Shown here: positions 47,410-58,965 of the stretch, piece after piece
How the letters are laid out: each line of letters begins with the position of its first letter
Position numbering within the stretch: position 1 is the stretch's first letter
DNA from: Paramecium pentaurelia
Lineage: Eukaryota; Ciliophora; Oligohymenophorea; Peniculida; Parameciidae
Direction: 5' to 3'
Length of the DNA stretch: 64,000 nucleotides
Assembly: GCA_905183005.1 (NCBI GenBank)
Contig: CAJJDO010000020.1
Location: forward strand, 392,837-456,836
Made by a program: the position numbers and the translations under genes
Notes under the pieces: generated by a model
Databases searched by the model: none
Told to the model about the DNA's origin: nothing
What the model saw: only the letters and a program-made list of their open reading frames with translations

Positions 47410-48881
47410 ATGATCATTTTAATATTTCTTACTTGTATCCAATTAAGTGTTAACCAAAAAATCGAATAGAATTATCTCAGAGTATTTGGAATTTAAGTTT
47501 TCTAAATAAGGAATATAACAAAAAATGGTTTTCCTTAAAAATCAAAAATTACTATTGGTCTTTCACATTTAGATGGAGAAAAACCAATACTTTTATTATG
47601 TTCTAATAAACCAAATGCTAATATTTCAATGAATTATGATTCAATTATAAAGTAAAACATATTATAATATGTAGAGAATAATGTTGGTATGATGTAAATG
47701 CATATGAAGATAAGAATAAAAAATAGATGTTTTCTCTTTAAGATAAGTTAATTGTTGGTCGATATCATCATATTTTCAATATTTATGAATTTTAGGATAC
47801 TGGATTATTTATTGGAGCAATCTCAAAATCACAATCATCTTATAGCATTTAAGCAGAGATATAGTCAATATACAGTTGTTCAAAGTAAAGAAATTAAATA
47901 AAATTAGAGAATGTCATAATGGAGGTAGTTGTTTTTATGGAGTTTGTGAATGTTTGTAAGGATCATTTGGAGATGATTGTAGTATATAAGGATTGAATAT
48001 TTTGGAATAGAAAACACTTTCTTCAAAATATTTATATTATTTGAACATCAAATAATTAACTAGAACTACATTTTTATTATTATTATCAAATTCCATTCCT
48101 CTTAGAAAATAATGTTATGCTGAGAAACCTTATGTTAATCATGGATCTTAAGTTTTAACCAATATGATATAATTAGATCATGATCAAATAAAGAATTGTT
48201 AAAATATCACATATTAAGTTTAGGATGAGTTGAAAGTATAATAGATTCCTTATTATTTATTTAAAATTATAGATGTAAATAATGTAGAGATATTTGATAA
48301 CAATATTTAAGAAGAAGGTATATCAAGTATAATGTTGTTATTAATCATTATTTTATCAATAATATTATTCTTAATTATTGCTTGTTGTTGTTCAAAGGTA
48401 TTTAAAAATAAAATAGATTTATCAAGATAACAATTATAAACAGAACCCATTCCAACTTATGTTGATTTATATATGCCAACATACAAATTTTAAGAAATCA
48501 AAGACTCTGATATTCCTTATATTCATACAGATGGTTAGTATTGTTCCATTTGTTTAGAAAGATTCACTTTATTAAATAATGTTAAAATTACATATTGTAA
48601 ACATCTTTATCATTCTAAATGCTTAAGACTTTGGATTGAAAAAATTAAGGTAAATAATATTATTAAATTAGATATGTCCTCTTTGTAGAGCACCATTAGA
48701 TGAATAAACAATCATTTCAATGATACCTCCAAAATCTTTGACTCTTATAGATTAAATAATAAATAAAAGCACTAACAAATTCAAATCATCTTAAGGATCC
48801 CTTAATTCTTTAAATAATCAAAATGCAAATAAATTTTAAAATTTGAATTATCAACGCAGTTTAGCTTACATCGATTAATGA
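47410..48881 (+). CDS. membrane RING-H2 ubiquitin ligase with EGF-like domain
   Basis: About 480 residues. A signal peptide (MIILIFLTCIQLSVN) starts the luminal part. Near 47912-47980 an EGF-like unit reads CHNGGSCFYGVCECLQGSFG, then DDC, the classic six-Cys form. A single membrane span follows (SIMLLLIIILSIILFLIIAC). The cytoplasmic side has a RING-H2 finger: YCSICLERFTLLNNVKITYC, KHLYHSKCLRLWIEKIK and ICPLCRAP, with a 22-nt intron before ICPLC. A Ser/Asn/Gln-rich tail ends the protein. This layout, with signal, EGF, span and RING, is a known large class of ciliate type I membrane E3 ligases, probably acting in the endolysosomal or surface system. The region 47690-47900 needs one or two further introns whose exact borders I could not fix. 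Confidence 0.85.
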
Positions 48882-48976
48882 ATGTTTTTTAGATTTTTCT
48901 TGTTCAAAATTGATGTAATATATAATTTTTATTCCTTTATAAATAAATATTCAATATAATTAGTAAAAATTCATTT

Positions 48977-49537
48977 TCATAATTATTGACTTTTTTATTA
49001 AGTTTATCTTAATCTATTTGTTTTTAACAAATCATTTATCTCATTAAATAAATGTTATTAGATTTCAGTATCCTATTAGTTTTCTCCTTAGATTTATTTT
49101 TCATCAATCTCTGATACTTGGCTCCATCTAACTACTAAATTTAAGGATTGCATTTTAGCCACCTATTCTAATTTTTATTATAATTTTTCTTTTAATTTAG
49201 GCTTCTTACATTTATCAAATAATTTTTAAGGATTATTTCTCTATTCTTATTTGAACTTTTATTTTATCTTTTTCAATGTAATATTGATATCGACATGTTT
49301 TTTGAAATAATTATAAATCATATCAATGCTTCCAGAGAACACAGCATTTAAACGATATAATAATTCAGTGTTCTTTTCATTCCAAAATTTTGATTTATAA
49401 TTTCTCTTCAATCTTTACACTTTTTCATTAGGTGGGATTAAATCTTTTAATCTCTAGTAACTACTTTTTGAAATTTCATTATGATTTTAGAAAGAAATTT
49501 CATTTTATGACAAATATACACTATCATCATCTGACAT
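48977..49537 (-). CDS. basic helical protein, unknown
   Basis: 187 codons without intron. It begins acidic (MSDDDSVYLSQNEISF), then is basic and helical: KVQRLKRNYKSKFWNEKNTE, then LKKIKQKFKQEQRNNPQKLF and KPKLKEKLQQKLEQVAKMQS. A short aromatic element, LNLVVRWSQVSEID, stands near residue 140. Ends Q-rich. Nothing matches a family I know. It is convergent with the EGF-RING gene, 95 bp apart, and divergent from the Pro/Gln gene at 49824. Confidence 0.65.
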
Positions 49538-49823
49538 TGGGTAATAAAGATTTTACTTTTAAAATTCTATAAAATATAATAATTATTAATTATCTATTGT
49601 TATATTCAGATATAAATATCCATTATTTTGATGAATTCTTATAGATCTTTCTTTCTATTATCTGTAAAATAAATCAAATTCAATTTAAGAGATTTAAACA
49701 AATTTAAATGTCGTATATTCTTAAATTAAAAAAGGAAACATTTCATGATGCAAATAAAATAGAATGTGTAGTAAAAACGAAGTTTAATATTTTGAAATAT
49801 ATTATGTTTAAAATTAATATAAA

Positions 49824-51648
49824 ATGTACTATAGGGAGAAAAGAGCATCATCCTATCAGAAACCTTAAATAGGTTAAGATGATTTGAGAAATCAGTTGGA
49901 TTTACTTGATTAATTTATGAGACCATCATATGATGTTAAATTTCATCATGATCCTAGTCAAAAAAGTGGAATTAGATAATCTAATCATTTGAATAAATCC
50001 TTCTAGTTTCCAAAATTGTCAACATTACCAGAAGAATCAGTAAATGAGGAAGTAGCTCAAATGTAGCAGGCTATAGATTAATAAAACTAGACTCTAAAGA
50101 GATTATTAAAAGAATAAAGAGAAGTAAGATTATAAATGGATAATCAAGATAAATAAAGCTTAACTTTTTAAGCAAGAACTTGAGAATTTAAAAACTTAAG
50201 TTCAAACTATACATCTAAAATTACCAAAACTGCCTTAATATGAGTAATTAAATGAAATAAAACATGAAATTTCATCATTAAGACAATCATTCTTCCAATA
50301 AGCTTAATAGCCTTAATAGCCAATTATACAACCTCCATAGATAATTTATTAATAAATGCCTTAACCTATATAATAACCTCAATATTTTCCACCTTATCCA
50401 TATTATCCTCCACCTTATCCTCCTTATGGATAATAGCCTCCTTCACCTTATGGATAATAACCTCCTCCATATCCACTTTAACAATAACTATATTAATAAC
50501 CTTATTAATACAATCCCTATCAATCTCCTTATTATCCTCAACCTTAATCTTAACCCCAAGATGGTTAAGCAAATTAATAAAACCCTTAATCAGTTGGTAA
50601 AATTAAGACAAAAACTGCTGGTTCACAAGGCTAAAATTCAAGAAGATCTAGTCAAAAGACAATACCTTTAGTTTCAAAGAGATCTAATCAATAAACTAAA
50701 TAAAGTTTTTTCTCTGATGTATTATAAATTTAGCTTAATATAGAAAGGAGACAAGAAAGTGCCATTCCAAGGATCCAGACTAAAAGTAATTTTTAATGCA
50801 GTTCGACTTGCTATGAGATGGAAGATATATTGCAAACCTTTAAATATTTTATGGAGAAAATTGTATAAACATTCTGTTGAGTGTAAAGCAGTGATATAAA
50901 AAATTTCTTATTCTGTAGCTTTGAAACGTATTAATGATTGGTGCAAAATGGTCTTAGCAAAAGTTGAAAATTATTTAACTAAAATAAAAGAAATAGATTT
51001 TATTGTATATTTCTTTGTTATCAAAAGAATCCAGAAAAACCATTGACAGAATAAGAAATAGATTAATCATATATGTAAATAACAAATGCAATGAAATATC
51101 TAATGACTAGTTTAGTTACTTATTGTACAAATGATTTTATGATACCAGAATTGAAATTTTTATCATATCTATAGTTTTTTGATTAACCAGAAATAGATAG
51201 AGGATTATTTGTAGCCAGAAGAGTATTATTTTGGAAAGAAAAATAATTAGATATGACAAAAACATAATAAATGATGATTGTAGGAGATCTTGTTATATTA
51301 GTACATATTCTACCTGCTTTGATGGAAATACCAGGATAAATATTTTTAATTAAATGTATGGTATCACTTGTTTAAATTCATTTTATGAAATATTTTGATT
51401 TGAGAGTACTTAATAGAAATCCAGAATATAGAATTATTTAATTAAATTTAGTTGATGTTGTTGATGCAAAATTAGTTGTCAGATTAGAAAAATTAGAAAA
51501 ATTTGATGATGAAAGATATATTGTTGGTGTTTATGAGGAAAGTCAATTTTAAGGATTTTATGCTAAAAGACCTCATTTTTAAGATGACATGCAAAAAGCT
51601 TTATTATAAATACATACTAATTTATTATAAGCATTAGCTGCTAAATGA
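49824..51648 (+). CDS. protein with Pro/Tyr/Gln-rich centre and conserved-looking C-domain
   Basis: About 585 residues in four exons. The N-terminal 100 residues are helical (EVAQMQQAIDQQNQTLKRLL). A 25-nt intron ending AAG near 50125 and others of 25 and 23 nt restore the frame. Residues 165-255 are a PYPPYGQQ-type tract (QYFPPYPYYPPPYPPYGQQP), like prion-like or adhesive domains. The last 300 residues look folded and mainly helical: FNAVRLAMRWKIYCKPLNIL, KYLMTSLVTYCTNDFM and MIVGDLVILVHILPALMEIP, then a beta-rich end (RLEKLEKFDDERYIVGVYEE). Hydrophobic helices are amphipathic, not clear spans. I do not recognise the fold. The Pro/Gln tract next to a folded domain suggests an assembly-forming protein; unproven. 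Confidence 0.65.
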
Positions 51649-51695
51649 AATTTTATATATTTATTAATTATATTCAAATTTAAATTAGCAGTTAA

Positions 51696-52967
51696 ATGGA
51701 GGATCTCTTGGAATGTACTAAATGTGGAAATGAAGTAGATTAAATATTAGCTTTATCATGTGAACATAATTTATGTCTTTTATGTTCAGCTAAACTCTAT
51801 AATAAACTATAATGTCAAACATTAGTTTGTGAGATCTGTTCTTCATAAACCCTCTTGGATCCATCTGCTATTGAAGTCTTATAAGATATGTATAAATTAC
51901 AGTCATCTCGAATGTCAACTGCAAATTTAAGAAGCTCAAGATAGCAAATCTAATATTAAGCATCCACTCATTCAAAAACATCATAAATTCATCTTAATAC
52001 TCAACAAGGATTAACTGTGACTTGTTAATAACATGCTAGTGAAGAAGCATTACTTTATTGTTATTCATGTGAAACACCTTGTTTTTGTATGGAATGTTAT
52101 CTATAAGGATTACATAAAAATCATGAAGTAAAGAATGTCTAAAAATCTTATTCAATTATTAGAACAACAAAAGTAAAGTCATTCATATATTTTAGGCTGA
52201 TTAATTTTATTAAAAGGTCAAATCTAGTCAAGATTAATTATTATAGGATTAATGTAAATTTGCTGCAAAAAAGAAAGAATTAGTTGAAATCAACACTTCC
52301 ACAAAAATGTAGATTTAATCCAACTTTTAAGAATTATACAAAGCTCTTTAATTGAAAGAGTCTGAACTTATATAGGTTGCAGATGATACTATGTGCGAAA
52401 AAGTTAAAGAAATTGATGCAGAAGTTCAAAAAATTTAAGCATAAATGGATGTATTAATGTTAATCAATATATTTATAGAAATTAAATGATGTTTTAAGTG
52501 ATATAGAATCTTATTTCCCTGATCATCCAGATTAAAGTTAAGCTATCATGGCTTTTAATTATATTGCTCTTAATAATAGAAAGATAGATTAACTTACTAG
52601 AACCATTCTTACTGAAAGAAATACTTGGGGTGCTTCATTATAGTTATAATATTAATTGGATCCATAGAGCATCATCTAATAAATTGAAGATATCAGATCT
52701 ACTAAATTAAAAATTATGTCTTTGAGAGCATTAGAAACTGTGGAACCTACTATCAATGAAAAAAAATTATATGAAAAAGCAAGAGAGGATAGAACTAAAA
52801 GATTATTTTAATTTTAAACTCCAATTCAGTAAGTATTATAGGATGAAAATAAAGAGAATAATTAATCTTTTATAGCAAATAATGGAGAATAAACATAGTT
52901 ATCAGAATTTCAAAAGAAATTTTAAGAAGCTAAAAGAACTTTATCTTAAAGATAAAAATTAAATTGA
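51696..52967 (+). CDS. RING/B-box coiled-coil (TRIM-like) protein
   Basis: About 405 residues. An N-terminal RING-like segment (LECTKCGNEVDQILALSCEH, NLCLLC, then CEICSSQT) has the expected Cys/His order but a short last loop. A B-box follows: CQQHASEEALLYCYSCETPC, then FCMECYLQGLHKNHEV. Coiled coil takes up residues 175-290 (KVSSQDQLLQDQCKFAAKKK-type). Introns of 23 and 27 nt. The RING-B-box-coiled-coil order is the tripartite TRIM layout; E3 ubiquitin ligase activity is likely but the RING is slightly atypical. The tail (DRTKRLFQFQTPIQ) lacks any SPRY or other end domain. Ciliates have large families of such B-box proteins. Confidence 0.82.
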
Positions 52968-53049
52968 AATATTAGAATTCTATATCTATTATTAAAATTA
53001 ATACATTAATAATTAAGGTCTAAATTTTGGATGAATATAATTAATGAAT

Positions 53050-53682
53050 TCATTTTGGGGGACTTACAGCCGGTTAACGATAAATGCGATTATATTACTC
53101 CTTAGGAAGTGTGTGATAATCTAAAATTTATTTCTTAATCAAAGAATTATTTAAATTTTAGTTTTAGGATACATATGATGCATCAATTGAAGACATCTAA
53201 ATTGAATTATTCACTTTTTATTTTCTTTTTAGAAATTCATTATCATTTTGCTTTTTTATTTTTTCTTCCCTTTCCAATTATGATAACCTAATATAATAAT
53301 TTATTATATACTCCTTTTTGCCTTTAACAGCCTATAATGCTCTTTGAGTTTCTATTTCTAATTTTTGCTTTTCTAACTTTTTTTGTTCTTCTAATTCTTT
53401 TTTTACTTATTCCATCTCTAATTCCCGTTACTTTTTCTTTAAGTAATTCTCCTTCTATATGAGCAATAATCTTTCATCTTCGACTGGTTTCAAACCACTT
53501 GAACCCTTTTAATTTTTTATGAGGAGTTATCTTTTCGCTTTTTTTTCTAATTTTTTTGGATCCTCAATAACCTTCTCCTTCTTTAATTCTTCAGGTAAGA
53601 ACCTTGTATCTGGAGGAGGCTTTGAAGGCTATAGTTTTTACATTCTATCCACTAATTTTTACATTCTCGAAAAGTCGTACAT
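53050..53682 (-). CDS. charged coiled-coil protein, unknown
   Basis: 211 codons, no intron. The first 60 residues are basic with Pro (KLQPSKPPPDTRFLPEELKK). The centre is a single long charged helix (ENYLKKKQRELEMEQVKKEL, then EEQKKLEKQKLEIETQRALQ), and the C-terminus is Asn/Gln/Ser-rich, ending QPAVSPPK. It resembles single-alpha-helix or coiled-coil structural proteins of the ciliary and cortical cytoskeleton in composition alone. Convergent with the TRIM-like gene, 82 bp apart. Confidence 0.65.
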
Positions 53683-53840
53683 TTATTTTATATATTTTAT
53701 TTATTATCTTAATAAATCATTAAATATGAATTTTATAAACTGAAATATTCTAACACTTGAAACAACTTTAAATTAACATTAGATTTCATAAATTTATAAC
53801 TGATAATTTTATAATATATTTGATTTATTTATTATTTAAA

Positions 53841-55709
53841 ATGGCATCTGCCACAAAAGAGAAAAAATTAAAAAAAAAAGAGAAAGAAGAATAAATTCAA
53901 AGTAAATCTTTAGGAAACTTTCATAATTTGGAATTATTGTGTAAAGCTGATGATAGATAAAAAAAAACATTAGAAAAGATAATTAAATAAAAACCTGACT
54001 TAGCTAGAAGTTTAAACATATATGCTGATGGAGTTAAATATTACATAGCAAGATAATAACAGAGAGATAAATTATTGGCAGGAAAAGAAATACCATTAAT
54101 GGAAGTTTCAGAGGAATAACCATAATTGCCATCATTACCTCTAATAACAAATAGACAAATGGCAAGATAATACAAATAGGATTTCTTTCCCCCAAGACTT
54201 TTATCTGAAAGTTTGGAAAAATAAAATAAAAGATAAATCAATCCAAATAATTATACTCCTTTTGCAAATAGATAAAGAATACCAATTCCTGCATTAAATC
54301 CTCCTTTAAAAATCAACAGAGATAGAGATTTGCCTAAATTAAAGGTACATGTTGTAATTATCAAAAGTATAATTATTATGTTGGACCTGGAAATAATGGA
54401 GAACTAGTAAAACGAATATTATAAAAGCGAGAATAATATTGGACTGCTGTACCTTTAACATTCTAATATAAACACTTTATGTGGTAATAATCATATAATG
54501 GTATGGATTTTAATAGATTAACTCAATCAGAGAGTTAATTTGCTAGAGTAATGTATAATTTCTTTGAATTTCATAAGAACATTACTTCAAAGACAGGTAT
54601 TTATGTGAATTAACTTTAGGTTTATCTTAATCATTACTTTAATATTATAATAATATTGAGAAAACTTTTGATATCATACCTTTAGTTTTTATGATAAATT
54701 TTAAGAATTAGGATTGGATGAAAGATATTTAATAATTTACAGAATTTTATCAAACAAATAATCCATTAGTATAAGCATCTATGAAATCCACTTTAGAATT
54801 TGATTTTTATGTATCAAATCTGGCAAGTACAAAAGTCAATTATAATGGAATTAAGACATATAAAATGTAGGATACTTTGACTAGTAAAACATAATATTTA
54901 TGGCTTTTAAAACCAGCTGATTGGAATAGGGGAGAAGGTGTTCATGTATTCAGTACTCTTGAAGAAGTAGAAACTTTAATTAAATCATATTATTATGGAA
55001 AAGGGAATTATGAGTGTAAAGAGTTTGTGATTCAAAAATATATTGAGAGACCATTATTGTTGAGTGGAAGAAAATTTGATATAAGATGTTGGGTTCTTAT
55101 ATCTTAAGATATGCAATTCTTTTTATTTAAGGAAGCTTATATTAGAACTAGTGGAACAGCATTTTCATTAGATAATGTAAAATAAAAAATAATAAATTAG
55201 AAAGATAGATATATACATTTGACAAATAATGCAGTTTAAAAGAATGCCCAAAATTATGGATAATTTGAAGATGGTAATCAACTATCTTTGAATAGATTTT
55301 AATAATTATTAGAGTAAGTCTAAAAATTAAAAGTAGTTAATAAGAGACAACCTATAATTTTAGAAAGTAGGGTTGGCCAATGATAAAAGATGTGGTTAAA
55401 ATAACTATGAATTCAACTAGATTGAATAAAAGAAATAGAAAATATGGAATGCAATTATTAGGTTATGATTTTATGATTGATGAAAATCTTAAATTGTGGT
55501 TGATAGAAGTTAATGCAAATCCATGTTTGGAAGAGAGTTCAAATCTGTTAAAAATGCTGATTCCTAGAATGTTAGACGATGCTTTCAAATTAACATTGGA
55601 TTAAGTATTCACTCCTGAAGTGGACTTTGGTTTGTGGTTGCCAAAATTTAAAGTTGATTAATATGAGGATTAGGAGAATATGTGGGAATCATTGGGGTTT
55701 TGCAGTTGA
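53841..55709 (+). CDS. tubulin tyrosine ligase-like enzyme (TTLL)
   Basis: About 600 residues. After a Lys-rich head, the TTL domain covers the last 350. Key motifs are WLLKPADWNRGEGVHVF (ATP-grasp lysine and loop), QKYIERPLLLSGRKFDIRCW (ATP and tail binding), YIHLTNNAVQKN and LWLIEVNANPCLE (metal-binding Glu/Asn pair). Four or so introns (23, 24, and a 20-nt GTAAGTCTAAAAATTAAAAG near 55315) are needed; the last gives FRKQGWPMIKDVV before the final domain. TTLLs add glutamate or glycine chains to tubulin tails. All ATP-grasp residues are intact. I cannot say which modification it makes; NNAVQKN favours the glutamylase/TTLL10-like side over the TTLL3/8 'CNNSIQ' form, tentatively. The opposing eraser enzyme lies about 14 kb away. 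Confidence 0.9.
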
Positions 55710-55779
55710 CAAATTAACTAAATATATAAATATATGATTATAAAATATATAAAGATTTAAATAAATATTTAAATTTAAT

Positions 55780-56996
55780 ATGGATTAATAAACAGAATAA
55801 GATAAGCTTGAATCAATTGCCACTCCAGGAGTATTAGATAAATATTAAAATGCAGGTAAGATTGTAAATGGTATTTTTTTTAATTTATTAATGATTAGTT
55901 GTTCTTGAAAAAGTGATTGCTAAAATATAGCCAGATGCTGACATTGCTTCCATTTGTGCTTTTGGAGATTAAGAAATTAATGGAGAACTATAAAAAGTTT
56001 ACAATAAGAAAAATATTGAAAAAGGCTTGGCATTTCCAACAACTATTTCTGTAAATTAAATATGCGGACATTATTCTCCATTAAAGAGTGAAAGCAGTAA
56101 TTTAGCAAAGGGAGATGTTGCTAAGATGTAAAATTTATTATAAACAATAGTTAATTGGGTGTACATATTGATGGATATATTGCAATTGCTGCACACACAG
56201 TTGTAGTCGGAGAAGATTAAGTAGAAGGCTAAAAAGCTGATGTGATATTGGCTGCTTATTAATCAGTTTAAGCTCTTTTTAGATCAATCAAACCAGGTAC
56301 TACAAATACAGCTTTAACAAAACTTATTTAATAAATTGCAGATGATCATAAATGCACACCTTTAGAAGGTGTTTTAAGTCATGAAGTCAAAAGACATTTT
56401 ATTGATGGAAATAAAGTCATTATTAATAGAGAAACATAAGAATAAAGAGTTGATGAAGAAGAAATTCAAGTTAATGATGTTTTTGTTTTAGATGTTTACA
56501 TTACTACAGGTGATGGAAAAACAAAGGAAGTATAATTCTTATCTTATTCATATAGTCTGAATTAAGAACTACAGTCTATAAAAGAGCATTAGATAGATAA
56601 TATTAATTAAAAACTAAACATGGTAGAGCCTTCATGTAAGAAGTCTATGAAAAATATCCATCTTTATGTTTTTCATTGAGAGCTTTCGAAGATGAAATTA
56701 CAGCTAAATTAGCAGTTTAAGAATGTGCAAAACATGAATTATTGAACCCATATCCAATTTTGATTAGTCCAAATAGTATTGTAGCATAATTCACAATTAC
56801 TGTTGCTGTTCTAGCCAATAGCACAATTTAAATTTCAGGTTTGAAGTTGGATGAGACTAAATATAAGTCTACTCATGATCTTACTGATCCTGCCCTCAAA
56901 GAATTATTGAAAGTATATAAATCATATATTATTAAGTTACCAATGGATAAGGAATCATAAAAAAAAAGACAATTAGAGCAAAAACAAAAAGCTTGA
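55780..56996 (+). CDS. EBP1/PA2G4, methionine aminopeptidase-fold protein
   Basis: About 380 residues with three introns (28, 23 and 26 nt). The pita-bread fold is clear: ATPGVLDKYQNAGKIVNVVL, KGLAFPTTISVNQICGHYSP, QLGVHIDGYIAIAAHTVVVG and EGVLSHEVKRHFIDGNKVII. The last segment has LRAFEDEITAKLAVQECAKH and a Lys/Gln-rich tail. EBP1/PA2G4 lacks the metal ligands of active MetAPs and instead binds ribosomes and structured RNA; here the positions also look non-catalytic (for example QLGVHIDG instead of the D...D pair). It should act in ribosome biogenesis or translation control. The C-terminal basic tail, known to bind RNA in animals, is present but short. Confidence 0.95.
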
Positions 56997-57095
56997 TGAT
57001 ATATATCATAGTAGTAATATAGGTATATTAATAATTATAAATATTAATCATTGAATTCCATCTTCTTGAATTAACTCAAAATAAATCTAATTTTA

Positions 57096-57097
<2 letters not shown>

Positions 57098-57139
<42 letters not shown>
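57098..57139. repeat. (AT)21 dinucleotide repeat
   Basis: 42 bp of perfect alternating A/T in the spacer between the EBP1 stop and the convergent kinase gene. Confidence 0.95.
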
Positions 57140-57141
<2 letters not shown>

Positions 57142-57208
57142 TTATTTAGAAAGCAATTTAATTTTCATTTAATATAATTTATTATTAAATAAAATAAATT
57201 AGAATAAA

Positions 57209-58881
57209 TCAATAATTACTATTGGTTAGTTATTATTTTATAGGTTCACTTGCCTAAGTAAAATTATCAAGTTCATATCCATTAAATAATGCTAATTTTA
57301 GATTGTCTCATACCTTAGATTGAATTTCTCCTTAACATTATAGCATTTTGTTGAATCAATTCATTATTTTCTTCATCTTCAATTGATATTTATCGAGCAT
57401 CAAAGTTATCCTCTGTTTACTATATATATTATTAAACTAATAATTACATGAGGAATAAATGGTGCCTTTAACTCTTTATTATAGAGTTTTTACCATGGAA
57501 AATTTTTAAACCAAGAATGTTATCTTAATTCCTATGGTCCATTAAAACCTAATCTATTTGCAGGTTTTCTTTAGATTAACTAATTTATATATATGAAATT
57601 AAAAGTTTACTCTATTGATAAAATCAGCTGATTCTAGAGACCAATTATCAGGAATTTCTGATCTTTTAATTTAGACTTGTTTTGCCAAAATTTAATCTCT
57701 AATTTCTTTACGAGATCTTCCTGTATAAGGCCTCTATTCTAGTTTATAATAAATACTTTGCCAAGCATAAATTCATAACCTATGACTCCTAAAGCAAAGT
57801 AATCAACTGCATATGAATGGTTCTAACGACACATTACTTCAGGAGCCATATATCCAGGTGTTCCACTTGTATCTTAAGCATTATCAGGTCTCAAAACTCT
57901 AGCAATACCTAAATCAGTAATTCTAATATATCCTTTTAATTTCATTGTATTAATACCATTTTTGTCTAATACTAAATTTTCTGGTTTGATATCTCTATGT
58001 ATAATATTTTTAGAGTGCATATGTTCTAATCCTAGAAAGATGCATGCCATAAAAAATCCTCTTTGTTGTACAATGAAAACTTACTTGTTTGATCTTCACT
58101 AAATCTACGCATTCTTCCTATATGATATCTCAAATCTCCTCCTTACATATAATCTAATACTAAAAATAAGTTTTCCCTATCTTAGAAAGCAAAGTAAATA
58201 TTAACAAGAAAGCTAGAGTTTAAATATAAATAATTATTACGGATGTTTAAGGTTACTTAATATACTTCTTTCATTCATAACAGAATTTACACTTTTTTTA
58301 GCAATGATCCTTTTTTTATGAATATATATTAATACAAAGCTTTAGACATCTCTTTCATTGCATAAGTCTAAGCATTTTTTTTATGTTCTACTCTCCATAC
58401 TTTACCAAACCCACCAATTCCAATAACATATAAAAAATTAAACATATTTCTCTAAACAACAACTTCATTTGGAAAGTAGTTATTTTACATGAATGATGAT
58501 TATTATTGTTTATGTTAATTCTATTATTGTTGAACTGCTTATTTCTCTTGTTCTTCATCTTCTTTTTTAAGTATTAAATAATTTAGAAATGACATCTATT
58601 AAGTTTATTTAGGTTTAGAAATAGATGATTTTTTAGAATGATTAGCAGATGTAGATTAACTAGACTATACTGAAATCTTCTACATGGCATGCATTAATGG
58701 AGATGGAGAATGATCGTTGTGTTCATTCCATCTATTAAATTACTTTATATTATATCCTTTACCTATTATTATGTATATTTTAGGCTCCTTGGTTTCCTTA
58801 ATTAAGTAAGCTTTTATCGGCTCTATTTGCTTATCCTGAATCTTATCTAGAATGAGGAAATCTCTAATTCAGACCTTTCAT
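57209..58881 (-). CDS. AGC-like serine/threonine kinase, DLG variant
   Basis: About 500 residues. A Gln/Ser-rich, low-complexity head of 150 residues precedes the kinase domain. It shows GIGGFGKVWRV, the ATP lysine in YAMKEMSK, HMHSKNIIHRDIKPENLVLD, and GTPGYMAPEVMCRQNHSYAV. The metal-binding motif reads ITDLGIAR, so DFG is DLG. The lower lobe has GRSRKEIRDQILAKQVQIKR and the AGC-tail-like part RLGFNGPQELRQHSWFKNFP. The C-terminal NSIQALFNGYELDNF resembles an AGC hydrophobic/turn-type element. The family looks like the STK32/YANK-related set expanded in ciliates. Six or more introns (18-31 nt) break it; two of the shortest are uncertain. All catalytic residues are there, so it is probably active. 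Confidence 0.87.
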
Positions 58882-58965
58882 TTATATTATTAATTATATA
58901 TATATATTTTGTTGTAAAATTATAATTATCTGAATCTAATTATTTTACAATTATTATATATAATT

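Noticed and set aside
57098..57139. AT repeat as a telomere, origin or IES border
   Set aside because: A simple (AT)n run in a spacer; Paramecium telomeric repeats are G-rich and IES ends cannot be told from a macronuclear sequence alone.
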